Below, in pieces: positions 53,359-64,000 of a stretch of 64,000 nt of DNA (within the stretch, counting starts at the first letter, position 1; the number at the start of each line of letters is the position of its first letter). The position numbers were made by a program, and so were the translations under genes. A model generated the notes under the pieces. It had not been told where the DNA came from, made no database searches, and was given only the letters and a program-made list of their open reading frames with translations. The DNA comes from Diprion similis (taxonomy: Eukaryota > Arthropoda > Insecta > Hymenoptera > Diprionidae), in contig NC_060105.1 in the NCBI RefSeq assembly GCF_021155765.1, positions 1,240,001-1,304,000 of the forward strand, read 5' to 3'.

Positions 53359-54630
53359 TCACGAGGAACAGGCCATCCACGAGTTGCATGTGCAGGTGTA
53401 GCACGCCGGTATAACGGGTGCGTAGTAATAACCGTTCGCGGCGTAAACGAAGGTGGCCGGTGGTCCCGGGGGCGGTGGTGGTTGGTGCTGACTGATAAGC
53501 CGTTGCTGTTCCTCGCAGAAGACCTTACAGGCGAGATTTTTAATAAGTGCTAAAGTCTGCCGCCGTTCGTGTCCCATAAGACAGACCGTCGATTCCTCGA
53601 CGACGTTGTAGAGCAGCATAAGGTATTCGTACTTAAGACCCTCTTCCTGAGGTCCGACGAAGTGATTCCAAAGATAATTCTCGAGCTTGATCCTCTGCTG
53701 CTCGATGTCGGGAAAGTCTATGAAGAATCTCGAGCACATGTATCGCTCAAGGGTCTTTATATAGTCCGGTTGCGATGCCCGGTAAAGTCTGACAAGTAGA
53801 TTGCAATACTTGAGTAAACCACCGCCCCTAATCTCCTCCGGATGCCTCGTCGATATGAGTTTCTTGTGAAGGTGATAAAGGGCCTCCTGAAAATCGCCGT
53901 ATACCGACTCACCGACGACGGTTGGATAGAAATTTTCACCGATCGGTAATTCGCTGCACTCGTAGAATAGTAGCAACGAGTCCAACACGATCTGGAATGA
54001 GTCTACGGAGAATTCGAACTGCCGCCTCATAGTGTCGACGAATTTCAACTCGACGTTTCTGTGACCCCGTGAATTTCCCAAGGATATAAGCGACCACCTG
54101 TCGCCGTCGTTGTTGACCTTAACCATCTTGCTGACGTAGGCCTCCTTCAGACTGCAGGTGGTTATGCGTTTTCGGCTCACACCCTCCGGCAGAAGGTCGA
54201 GTAACGAGCTCAGCACCGCGGCCTTGACCTTGTCGTAATTCCTGCCGCTCGATAGCTCGACGGCGAATATCAGGTCCAGGTCGTTGTAAGTCTGGGACTC
54301 GGTGGCCAGGACGTGGGAGGCAGCGCCGCCGTTAAGCCTTATGTCTCTAACCCTCATTCCGGCGCCCCCGTCGCTGGGATCGGCCTCGAGTTTGCTGCGC
54401 ACAACGGTGACCAGATCCCGTAGCTGGACCTCGAGGGTCGGGAAGTTTCCTCTACCGTGAATACCGACAACCTCGTTCATCACGTCGTTCAACCGGCGAA
54501 CCTGTTCGAAACTCAGAACTGCGAGTCGTTGTTGAGGGTCTTGACATTCCGGGGTGTTGTTGGTAGTGCAGTTCTTGTTGCTGTTTTTGTTCTCATTGTT
54601 GTTGTTCACTTGGCAAAGAGACTCCATCAT
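53359..54630 (-). CDS. TENT5: TENT5 (FAM46) non-canonical poly(A) polymerase
   Basis: Nucleotidyltransferase that adds poly(A) to selected mRNAs; vertebrate TENT5 members stabilise mRNAs of secreted proteins. A single uninterrupted coding exon gives 423 residues, in the family range. Visible: an Asn-rich N-terminus (8-25); the NTase core with GGAASHVL (101-108) and the DLD pair Asp117/Asp119; the third catalytic acid Glu194 in NVELKF; the [13 protein letters not shown] block (about 202-214); the conserved helical domain; and a Pro/Tyr/Cys-rich C-terminus (about 380-423). All catalytic acids are present, so it should be active. The start is the first of two adjacent ATGs after an acceptor (CCTGTTGCAG|TGTGG, exon start 54675), so the 5' UTR is spliced. 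The frame is open further upstream through the acceptor, but that part is intronic. Which vertebrate paralogue it matches is not meaningful if, as I expect, insects have one gene. Confidence 0.93.
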   Translation of the reverse strand: MMESLCQVNNNNENKNSNKNCTTNNTPECQDPQQRLAVLSFEQVRRLNDVMNEVVGIHGRGNFPTLEVQLRDLVTVVRSKLEADPSDGGAGMRVRDIRLNGGAASHVLATESQTYNDLDLIFAVELSSGRNYDKVKAAVLSSLLDLLPEGVSRKRITTCSLKEAYVSKMVKVNNDGDRWSLISLGNSRGHRNVELKFVDTMRRQFEFSVDSFQIVLDSLLLFYECSELPIGENFYPTVVGESVYGDFQEALYHLHKKLISTRHPEEIRGGGLLKYCNLLVRLYRASQPDYIKTLERYMCSRFFIDFPDIEQQRIKLENYLWNHFVGPQEEGLKYEYLMLLYNVVEESTVCLMGHERRQTLALIKNLACKVFCEEQQRLISQHQPPPPPGPPATFVYAANGYYYAPVIPACYTCTCNSWMACSS

Positions 54631-55750
54631 GGTAACCCGCTTCTGGCGTTCCTCGCCAATGTCCAATGAGCCACACTGCAACAGGCAGAGCAAAAAAAAA
54701 AAAAATTCGTCACTATTTATCTCTTGGAAAAGTTCAACGTTACATATATATATATATAATCACAATCACCCAAGTATTGCTTCCGGTTTGAGAATCAAAC
54801 CAGTTTTACGTGAAAAGTTTTTTTTTTTTTTTTCTTTTTTTTTCTTTTACAAGATAATATTCGATTTTTCAACCGGTTACAACCGATCAAACGATCAACG
54901 ACGATTCAAATTTTCGGGGTAAGTTCGAACCCACATGCACGCTGAAGTTATAACACAAAACATTTCGAATGAACAATACGATCGTGTAGCATCCGATAAC
55001 GTGACACCAGGATCCGACGATGAAGAGTCACGCGTATATACAAGTCGCGAGTTATATGCGATTTTACAAACACATCGCGCACGACGATCGTCCGTACAGG
55101 CTTCTCTCATCAATCGGTAAAAGTACAAAAATCCGTACCACTAGTTTGCGCAATCTGTAATATAAGTATACGTATATAAATGACTCTACTCAACTCTGTG
55201 CAAACGTAAATAACTTTCACTCCAAGTATTCACCCCAGTTGTTTGAAGAAACAAGTGAAAAAAAAAAAAAAAAAAAAGGTAACAAATAGTTTATAATATA
55301 GGAAATTTCAATTACGCGTCGCAAAACAAGTTATACATTACATGCATATTATAACATAACACGGTACCTATTATAGTGTATATATATATATATATGGTGA
55401 ACTGGCAAGTTCCTCCGTATGACAGAAGGGTAGCAAAAGGAAACCTTTTCCCTGATGTATACCACTTATCGATGCGATGCAAAAAGTCCGAGAGAAAAGG
55501 AAAAAAGAAATAAGAAACGAAAAAAGAATATTAAAACGCACAAAATTGTAACGATGAATCATGCGATGCGTAGTCGTGGTACGTAAGTAACACTTTCACG
55601 AGAGGATAACTGCACGAACACGATTCGAACATCGGTGAGGTATAATTAATAAAAAACAATATCGGCTGCATTTGTGCAGTACATTATACGCTTACATAAT
55701 ATAACAATATATCGAGAGCTGAGCGCGACACAACAAGTCAAACGTCGATT

Positions 55751-55808
55751 GACTCACTGACTCACTGACTGACTGACTGACTGACTGACTGACTGACTGA
55801 CTGACTGT
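55751..55808. repeat. (GACT)n tetranucleotide repeat
   Basis: About thirteen GACT units, slightly impure at the left edge. Confidence 0.9.
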
Positions 55809-56174
55809 CAGATAGTGTGTGACGCAAGGCGTCGTAGCTACAACAGGCGTCTTTACAGCGGGCAGCAGTAAACTAAACGTCAAACTACGATGCAGTGGGC
55901 ACAAGCAGGCAGGCAAGAGAGGCCGTAACGCGGCACCGAGTGAAAGGTGTCGGGTGTAGTGGGTATGTATGTATGTATGTACATAGGTACGCAGAGGCAA
56001 CTGGTAACTGGCAAGTGGCAACTGGTAACTGGTAACTGGTAACTACTGTATCACGGAGTGGAGAACAGCTGCGAACCTCCTCGAACGTGCCCGAAGCGGT
56101 AAACGCGGCGACCTCTAGGCGAGACGCGAAAGTGTAGAATGGAGCGGATTCAGCTCGTGCCGAGTAGAAGCGAA

Positions 56175-56245
56175 GCTAAGAGAGGAGAGAGGAGAGGAGA
56201 GGAGAGGAGAGGAGAGGAGAGGAGAGGAGAGGAGAGGAGAGGAGA
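56175..56245. repeat. (GGAGA)n pentanucleotide repeat
   Basis: About thirteen GGAGA units, a pure purine strand that could form triplex or quadruplex structure. Confidence 0.9.
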
Positions 56246-56249
56246 TGGA

Positions 56250-56520
56250 TCAACGCACGCAAAGAGCCGCCTGCACGACGCGCCGCCGCTCAATCGACGC
56301 AACAGCAGCTCCCGATGACGTCACGATAAAGGGGGAAAAGCCGCGGGGGCGTATCGAAACTGCGTGACTGAGTTACTGGGTAACCGAAGGAGAAGAGAGG
56401 AGAGGAGAGAAGAGGAGAGGAGGTGAGGTGAGGGGGCGGGGGGCGAAAACGCGGGGGCGTCTCGGATGCTTCGCTGTGTTGGCGGCGATGGAGAGCGAGG
56501 TTCTCCCTTCTGAAGATGAT
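56250..56520 (-). promoter_or_regulatory. GC-rich block, candidate TENT5 promoter
   Basis: A CpG- and G-rich interval about 1.6-1.9 kb upstream of the TENT5 coding exon. It carries a full palindromic CRE, TGACGTCA, at 56316-56323. The position and composition fit a promoter for the spliced TENT5 transcript, but a promoter for a gene on + is equally possible. Confidence 0.35.
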
Positions 56521-56862
56521 GTATAATTTCCCCGAGGCGGGTGGATGGATGGATGGATGGACGTATCTATCTTTCTGTCTATCTATTTATCTGTCTATCT
56601 ATGTATGCATGTACATACAACTTGGTTGTTCGCGTTACACGCCCACCTTGAATGTTTCTCTCCTTTTTCTTCCTCCTCCTCTTCCTTCGGACGAGGAGGA
56701 CAAGGAGGACCAAACCCGGGACGACGATGAGGAGGAGGAAAAGGAAAAGAAGAAGAAAGAAGAAAGAGGGGGTGGATCAACGGGGTGGAGAGGAGTTATA
56801 TCGACCCGGGAACGAGCAGCTGGCTACCTAAGTTACAGTACCTACCTACAACCTGGACGACG

Positions 56863-56970
56863 ACCACCACCACCACCACCACCACCACCACCACCACCAC
56901 CACCACCACCACCACCACCACCACCACCACCACCACCACCACCACCACCACCACCACCACCACCACCACC
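56863..56970. repeat. (ACC)36 trinucleotide repeat
   Basis: 36 uninterrupted ACC units (GGT on the minus strand). Frames through it read poly-Pro, poly-Thr or poly-His; the apparent proline-rich open frame 56516-56989 is mostly this repeat and is not called a gene. Confidence 0.95.
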
Positions 56971-57135
56971 ACTACCGCCTAAGACGTAGTAGCCGGTGGT
57001 AGGTGCGTTATAAACTTGTCAATCGCCCTACGACTGCAGCATTTAACGCAACTCGTAAATCGTGTCTACATCCATTCATGCACAGTCGATGAATTAGAGA
57101 AAAGTTTTGTGTGTAGTTTATATTCAGATTCAATA

Positions 57136-57435
57136 TATGGGGTATTCCACGCGAAACGGAAAGGCTTTTCGCGTCCATGTTCAGTGAATTTGACTTACGG
57201 CTAAAACCTCGTTCCTCACTGTCTTTTGAAAAGTCTTCCATAGTTTTGAATCCCAAATAATTCTTAACTGCCCGTAAATCGTAATCGAACAAGGAATTGT
57301 TCACAAGTCAAGTTCACAAGTTGAATTTTCAAGAGCCAAAAGTCTATTACATGAAAGATTCTTCGCAAGATAGTGATAAACTGAATTCTAAGCCGGACGT
57401 CAAAACCGCTTTCGTATCGCGTGAAATACCCCATA
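57136..57435. mobile_element. 300-bp MITE, TGGGGTATT ends
   Basis: The left end TATGGGGTATTCCACGCGA and the right end TCGCGTGAAATACCCCATA are near-perfect inverted repeats of about 30 bases, continuing weakly (AAGGCTTTT against AAAGCGG...). TA sits at both extremities. The interior of about 240 bp has no significant open frame. Confidence 0.75.
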
Positions 57436-59715
57436 ACACGTGATAACACGTGATAACACGAAAACCATAAGATATCTTTAACAATGATAAGAAATGTTTT
57501 TCCCTGAATAAAGTGAACGAACGAGACTCATGCATACATACTTATATACCTATACCTAAATCTTTCTTATGTGAAATTATGATCGAATCGTCACGATTGC
57601 GGAACTTCGAGTCTAATACCAAAGGGTTGGTTGGATGTAAGGTAAAGAGAAGCAAACGCGGATAGTTCGCGAGCGAAATTCTACTTAGGTACTTATATAA
57701 CAAAGGTCATTCCTGAACGTAGGTATTCGTCGCGTGGAACTCTCACAGCCGTATAGGTATGTATTTATATTATGCCTTCTGGCTAGAGCGGCATGGGCAT
57801 GGTTGAATTATGAACGCGGTTTGTCTTCTTCGATTATTCATGATAGGTGTATACTCGAAGGAAGAGTGCTTAACTTATAGCTGCTCGTCGAGAATTCTAG
57901 GTAAGTGTACTATATTGTATAATAATGGTACAGAATGTAGAAGAAGAAACGATATATAACATTCTGAGAAGTTGAATTTAACCCCGTTTGTGACGGAAGG
58001 AGATGATGCTCGTTGATTCCAAGCCTCTGCGCGCCACTTATACATGCAATATAATAATTCATACGAAAAGTATAAGTTACTTGCAAAAACTCGTGCTGCG
58101 GATAAGTTTATATTTATAATCGTCGTGTCACCGCGAGTAGATTAAATGACGAGTAAAAAGTTATTAGCAACGTTATCGTAACGATGAATGCTTAGTAAAA
58201 AATCGCTAATTCGCATCTTTGTGGAATTTCCGAAATTTAAGTAAACCATTATGCGAAAAAAGATATTCACTAATTCTGAAAATCTAGCAAAAACAATTTT
58301 TTTCCTCTTACTATAAAACTTCAGCCTGATATATTGAATGTATATCTAGATACCGTATATAAATTATACCGTCGGACGAATTACTTTCTTCGTCAATTCG
58401 ACGAGTGTCTATACAGATATACTACAGTATTCCGTAATCGATTTGAACTTCGTTACATACAGGGAACAACGGGTGACGAAGCTGCTGCAAGGGCATCAGC
58501 TATACATATAAAACGATTATACTAGGTGTGAATAAGTTAGAACACATGAATAAATAAATAAATAAATAAATGAATCAACGAACGAACGATCGTTTCAGAG
58601 GTAAATTGCGATCATCTGGCAGTTATACCTAGATACATACGTATATAGTGTTAAAAGCAGACTATAGGACGTAGAATATTGCTACAAAGTTTCATTGCGA
58701 CGTTAAAAAAAGACTGGATTATTAATTGCAAACTGTATACACGCAGGCAGTTTTCAGCTATATATTTACTCTTCCGTTGTAAATAATATATTCAAATGTT
58801 TAAATATTCATCCGTCAGTCAGTCCATGTGAGAGACAAGTTTGATGAAAAAGTTAATGTACACATGGTATATGGTTTGTTGAACTATTGAAAACTGGTTT
58901 AATACTTTCTTCCCAGAGTTCATATAGTCGGTAGTAGCGAGCAGCGATGATGCCTCCGGTACGCGATATATGTATAATAAAACAAGTACTTAGTCGCCGT
59001 ATAGTATATAACGAATGTGGCATAACAAGTATAACTTCGATTTGTTACTGTACTGATGACTAGTGGCATGCATCATACATTCAGATCGTATAATAACGGT
59101 CCATTAGACAACCGCGTTGGTTAAAGTTGAAAAATTCCTCAACTCCGAGCCAACCTCGAACAATCTGTACAACATCTTCATTACCAATTAGTACAATGAA
59201 CCATCAACCAACGCACGATTGCGAAAACATAAACGAGTGTTATGCCAAGTGCCAACAACTAATATCAAAGTAATTACGAGTTAAATGAGTAGTCTTGTAA
59301 GAAGAGGCGATAAGTAGTAGAAGTAGTAGTCAGACACTGAGTATCAACGATACTAAACGTGTGTAGGATGCTCTCTCGCATTCAGGTTCAGGTTGCAAAG
59401 AGTGAAAACGAAACGTTAATTTGTTCCGTTCAACAAACGAGTCACACGTATGTACGATATGTGTAACAAGTAGGTAGGAGAAGGAGAAGAAGGATGAGAA
59501 GAAGGAGAAGAAATAGTGAAACGCACGCGGTGTTAATCGTATAAAATATATGTATACATAATACGAAAGGAGGTCATTGTCTGCGGAATGCCGAAGGATG
59601 TCCCAGTTGTTCCCGGGTCGTCGTACTGCATTATACATATACATACGGACTGCATATTGATATATTAGAATATTAATAAAACTGTACCCATAAAGTATAG
59701 TATAGTATAGTACAG
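57436..59715. other. AT-rich spacer, nothing recognised
   Basis: Short open frames only; an AAAT tetramer run (58552-58571). No exon, RNA gene or element could be supported. Confidence 0.45.
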
Positions 59716-60077
59716 TATTAGGGCGATTTTTTTTTTTTCAACGACTATTTTTTTTTTCTCAGTCCCCATCGAAAATTTTCTTCTATATGTCGAACAAAAA
59801 ATCCCCTTAAAGTTATAGCCCTTAATATTAATATTAAGTACTCGCCCAGGGCGTGAAAAGATTTCCCATATAAAATACACGTGAATCGAAGCGTTTTTTT
59901 TTTTTCAAATCTCTACAACTCAGCGAAATTTTATGATATCGCATTAGTCTTGGTCGCAATTTACGCAGAATTGAACGATCTTCGAAAGTGTTGAAAGTGT
60001 GAAACTAACGTTTTGTCACACGAGACTCGAAAAAAAAAAAAAAAAAAAAAAACTAGTCGGTTTTTTGCGCCACCCTA
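59716..60077. mobile_element. Second, shorter copy of the TAGGGTGGCGC MITE family
   Basis: The right end (about 59998-60077) matches the right end of the 37736-38343 element: GAAACTAACGTTTTGTCACACGAGACTC-like sequence, an A run, then GGTTTTTTGCGCCACCCTA. The left end is less certain: TAGGGCGATTTTTT at 59716 could be the decayed partner. The interior is unlike the first copy, suggesting a deletion derivative or a different subfamily. Confidence 0.6.
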
Positions 60078-62538
60078 ATGTATACTTTAAAACGGACAAA
60101 ACGCGTTTCTACCCTCTACGTGTATACAAAAACCATAAAACGTTACACGTAACGCACTGCAAGACTAATTAGGTGTGTGCAGTTACTGGATGACATTCGT
60201 ATACATAATATAAAAGGCAGGTGAGGCGAGAGGATGAAAGTGAGCAGTCCCTGCTTGAGGTGAGAGAATAAATAGGGGAAGAGAAGGAAAGGAAACCCTG
60301 CAGATACCCCCAGGAAGAGCTACTCGGTGTGACCTTCGCGAGGTTATCCCTCGCGGGCTTCGCCCAGACAGCCATGCGCCAATTTTTTATTTGCTTCGTT
60401 ATTTCTCTCAACTTCACTTCAACCCTCCGATTCATTCCCTTATTTTCATTGTCAAATTGCCTCGGTGTGATTGAAAATCCTGTGATTTTATCAAATAGTA
60501 TTATACATATATATATAAATAATTAATAACATATTATAAAGCTTGTAGTAACGAACAAAAAAAAAAAAAAGAAAAATATAGCCGCACAGAGGGATGATCA
60601 ATCAGAGAGTTTAACGGTATGGAAAAAATCAATTTTCAATAACTCAATCCAATATTCTTATATAAACATTAAAATGATGTATTTTATTAATTTCTTTTTT
60701 TTTTTTAACGGTACAATAACTTGTACACCGTTTTCTATACGTACGTCTGGATACCGTCTAGCATTTCTAAAATATGGTGGTGTACAGTTGTGAGTCATCT
60801 GACGGATTTTAAGCCGAGTTTAAACTTGAATCGTTTCGCCAATTTTACAACGTTTATCTAATCAAAGAATTAACTGCGACACGTGGGGGGGGGGGGATGG
60901 GGGGGGGGGGGGGAGAAAAATATTACTACGCATTATAATATTCCTGCACAATTTAAACGTCAGAGAATGCGATCGAGGCTTTGACAACTGACTGAAAAAG
61001 CTTGTCACGCGTGATAACCTGTGTGATTCAATTTACGCACCCGGTTCTTCCTAATAATTAGGTGTCAGGCATGGGCAAATCGGACAACAACGACGATCAT
61101 CATCGCACGATTCGCACGTCGGAACGCCATTTGCATTACTATATAGATATATATATATATATATATATAGGTAGACATAGCGTGACATGCTATGTTGAAA
61201 TATGTATGTATGTATAATTGTTAAAAGTTGACTGATAAAGCAGAGGCTCAACTGTGCAAATTCATATACTTTCTGCGATCACAAATTGAGGATGAAAAAT
61301 AATTGACGAAACTGTTTGATTTTTGTCTTCTTATTATTAATTTTCTTCTTCTTTTTCTTCTTTTTCTTCTCCTCATTCCTCGAAGTTCATCATCCGTAAC
61401 AACGAAATTTCCGAACGAAATAATAACTATTATTATTGTGAAAGATATTATCAAAGGTAGACAGAACTCACACCCAAAAAAAAATTGAAATAAAAAAAAA
61501 TAAAAAAAATATTTATCGCGTCAATAAATAATTTCTACTCCATTATCTTCTTTTTTTCTTGTCAAATAAAATATATATATATCTACTTGTATAATGTAAT
61601 ATTTATACACCGCGCAAAAGTAAATACTTGTATGTAAAGTATATGACTATAATAAATTATCTATCGTATTATGACGTTAACGATAATCGACGCAGACTGG
61701 TTCGAGGATTTTCATATGTGGGTGGTAATACGTCATAAGTATTATTATAATACACGATATCATGTACATAAATTTATATCAGATATTCGTGTAACAGGTG
61801 AAGTTCTGCGCCACAGCTGTGTACGATATTAAAATAATTATTAAAACCAAGTTTATTCATCACGATCTATACGCGGCGTCTGTAAACCAAGTAGAAAGTG
61901 AAAACAAAGTTCATCGTCGTTTCTGAGTTGCTGTATATATATATATATATCTATATTGTTGTTGTTATTATTATTATTATTGGATACAAACGTATAAAAA
62001 ATTACCAACGACGTCATTGCAACATGGTATTTCAAATTGATTTTGTGTTTGTTAGTTTTTTCTTCTCTCCATTTTCACATTTCGTCTTCTTGTGTAAATA
62101 AATTCTTTTTCATTCCAACATATTCGTCAATTAAGAGGTGGGTATTATGCCATTTTTCTCTCTCATCGAAAGGACGAAACGATGCCGATAACATCGAATT
62201 TCTTCATTTGCAATTTATAGTATAAACATTAGCCACATATCTTATGAATAAATATTCATACGAATGTTAAAATCGTTAATTAATTCAAACGATTAGTCCG
62301 TTCGATTCGCAATTTCGTTGATCGTCATCCGGCGCGAGATAACGATTATGTTGAAAATATTATCTTTTGTATTTCATCACACACTGCATAAGCTTAATGC
62401 CTCCTCCTCCTCCTCCTCTTCTCCTAATCATCTTTCAATAACAATAAATCCCTAAAACTTGACAAATTATTCCAAAGTATATTCGTCACGCTGTTCAACG
62501 ATCCTCGAGAAATCACGGTATTGCTATTAAATGTATCG

Positions 62539-62571
<33 letters not shown>

Positions 62572-62741
62572 ACAGTGCAAAAGATATGCATAAATAATCT
62601 CAATCAACCAGTTGATGAAGACACCCACACGCAAACACACACATCTCCGTCCATTATACAACGTCAAAGTGATTATCTCACAGTTCTATCATCGAGACGT
62701 GATAAACACGTAACATCGCGACGCTGTCGCCTATCGTGTAT

Positions 62742-62772
<31 letters not shown>

Positions 62773-62990
62773 TAACATTAATAAACGGAGAGAGAAAATT
62801 TCTTCATCGCTATATTTAACCTTATACACGTATATGTACTAATATAATATCCATCCCTATCTACCTGCATGTATTATCCATACGATATACCAAAAGAGAC
62901 AAAAGTTTTCAAATGATTAAAATCGGTGGATAAATGATAATAAATAAGTTTAAGAAAAGTAATAACAATAATAACAAAAATAATGGTGGA
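60078..62990. other. AT-rich spacer
   Basis: Contains two adjacent G runs (60885-60896 and 60899-60913), TA repeats (61146-61168) and long A runs (62540-62569 and 62742-62768). No gene recognised. Confidence 0.45.
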
Positions 62991-63045
62991 TATAAAAAAT
63001 AGAGAAGGCGAGAAAAGCACAAGGTCCGTTATCTCAACCGAGACA

Positions 63046-63076
<31 letters not shown>

Positions 63077-63560
63077 TCTTGCTCGAGTAGTTACTAAAGC
63101 TGCAAACCGGAAGAGAATCATCGCTTCCTATCGCGCAAGTTTCTCATCTCGCCCACGCGTCCGCCTTGTTATTCGGTACAGCCATTCTCCTCCCTCCTCC
63201 CTCCTCTCTCCTCTCTCCTCCCTTCTCCCTCCTCACTCCTCACTCCTCACTCCTCTAGCACACCATCCGCGAATTCAACCCCAACGTCAGCGCAACCTCC
63301 CACGTATATGTATTCCAACGCGTGGGCGACGATTTGGGTTCTCGTCAAGAGTAGGGCGGAGGGCGGAGGGCGGAGGGTAGAGGGTGGGTTTCAACGAGCT
63401 GTGACGTCAGACGCGTTACAGGGGTTCACCATTCATCCGTTTATAATTTGTTCCTTCGCCCACTTCTCCGCAGAGAACGGCGATAGGGGGGGGGGGGGGG
63501 GGGGGGATGATGATGATGAAATGATTGCAAGCGGACGGACCTAACGCCAACCGATTGTTC
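62990..63560. promoter_or_regulatory. GC-rich block with CRE, possible promoter of an off-window gene
   Basis: GC content rises sharply. It contains a CAG repeat (63043-63068), a CTCC-rich pyrimidine tract (63187-63255), GGGCGGA repeats (about 63354-63380), a TGACGTCA CRE (63402-63409) and a 21-base G run (63486-63506). No coding exon is recognised. This looks like a promoter/5' UTR area; direction unknown. Confidence 0.3.
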
Positions 63561-64000
63561 GGTGTTGTTGTTCTTGTTATTATCATTATTATTATTATTC
63601 ATATACCTTGCATTTAGCGGGAGGGGCGGGTTCGTTACAGGTATTAGGTATAGCGATAGCCAACCGCAGCTGGGACATTATTAGTTCAAACAGTGATAAT
63701 AAATTCAACGTGTATACCGTGTACATGATAAAAATCAATATTTAACATTTTTTTTTTCTTTCTTGGAATAAAAATTGACGATTCAACGGTTATTATCATA
63801 ATTTCGATTTATATCAAGAACTATGCATTATTACATCGATGGCGACAGTGTTGAGATTGTTTATTCTCTCTGTCATAAACATTGTATATATATATATATG
63901 TATAGATAGATGTAGATGTATGTAGTTGTGGTATATGGTGTACTATATAACCATATACATATATACATTTTCACTGAAGAGTTGTTTTTTTTTTCTCTGT
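63561..64000. other. AT-rich end of window
   Basis: Nothing recognisable apart from a TA repeat near 63885-63900. Confidence 0.45.

Larger units (their letters stand above)
54631..56250 (-). other. TENT5 5' UTR part and upstream intron
   Basis: The coding exon begins at 54675 with 45 bases of 5' UTR. Upstream is intron-like sequence with a T/A-rich stretch, then tandem repeats: a GACT tetramer (about 55751-55808), a GGTAACT heptamer (about 55995-56043) and a GGAGA pentamer (about 56181-56245). The untranslated first exon was not pinned down. Confidence 0.45.

Noticed and set aside
53359-54693. Upstream extension of TENT5 by 21 residues
   Set aside because: It runs through a good acceptor (exon start 54675) into intron; the first ATG inside the exon is at 54630.
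56516-56989. A 157-codon frame with a long proline tail
   Set aside because: The tail is the (ACC)36 microsatellite and the rest has no domain.

Overview
The window is animal nuclear DNA, most likely from an insect. It has short GT-AG introns, insect-style gene spacing, dense di- and trinucleotide microsatellites, small palindromic DNA-transposon remnants, and six conserved metazoan genes. CpG-rich blocks next to AT-rich spacers would suit a hymenopteran, but that is an inference, not something the sequence proves. No bacterial operon, CRISPR array, integrated virus or autonomous transposon was seen.

Layout. From 1 to about 17.6 kb I find no gene I can name: there are GC-rich blocks (about 5.1-5.7, 8.6-9.2, 11.7-12.5 and 14.5-14.8 kb), simple repeats and two palindromic elements. 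From 18.2 to 33.4 kb lies a compact cluster of five genes: xylulokinase (XYLB, +, 12 coding exons); splicing factor SF3A1 (-, 11 coding exons), convergent with XYLB; a FASTKD-family mitochondrial RNA-binding protein (+, 9 coding exons), head-to-head with SF3A1; a crotonase-fold (enoyl-CoA hydratase/isomerase family) protein (+, 4 exons); and a small CXorf65/C22orf15-like protein (-, 4 exons), convergent with the crotonase gene. From 33.4 to 53.3 kb there is no recognisable coding sequence; the last 7 kb is very rich in homopolymers and microsatellites and may include a long 3' UTR. At 53.4-54.6 kb is an intronless coding exon of a TENT5 (FAM46) non-canonical poly(A) polymerase (-). From 54.7 to 64 kb come its probable 5' region, a GC-rich possible promoter, tandem repeats and more palindromic elements.

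How the genes relate. They are mostly housekeeping genes with no common pathway: pentose or glucuronate metabolism (XYLB), U2 snRNP assembly (SF3A1), mitochondrial RNA (FASTKD), acyl-CoA chemistry (crotonase) and mRNA poly(A) tailing (TENT5). SF3A1 and FASTKD probably share a bidirectional promoter. XYLB and SF3A1 have poly(A) signals that imply overlapping 3' ends.

Most notable observations. Intron 1 of SF3A1 has an exact minor-spliceosome (U12-type) donor. The crotonase gene uses a GC-AG intron, and its product lacks one of the two catalytic glutamates. There is a 131-bp TAA-flanked MITE inside the SF3A1/FASTKD promoter region. At least seven other palindromic elements are present, two of which share an end sequence. 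All gene models come from reading splice sites by eye and from remembered protein families; no database search was run.
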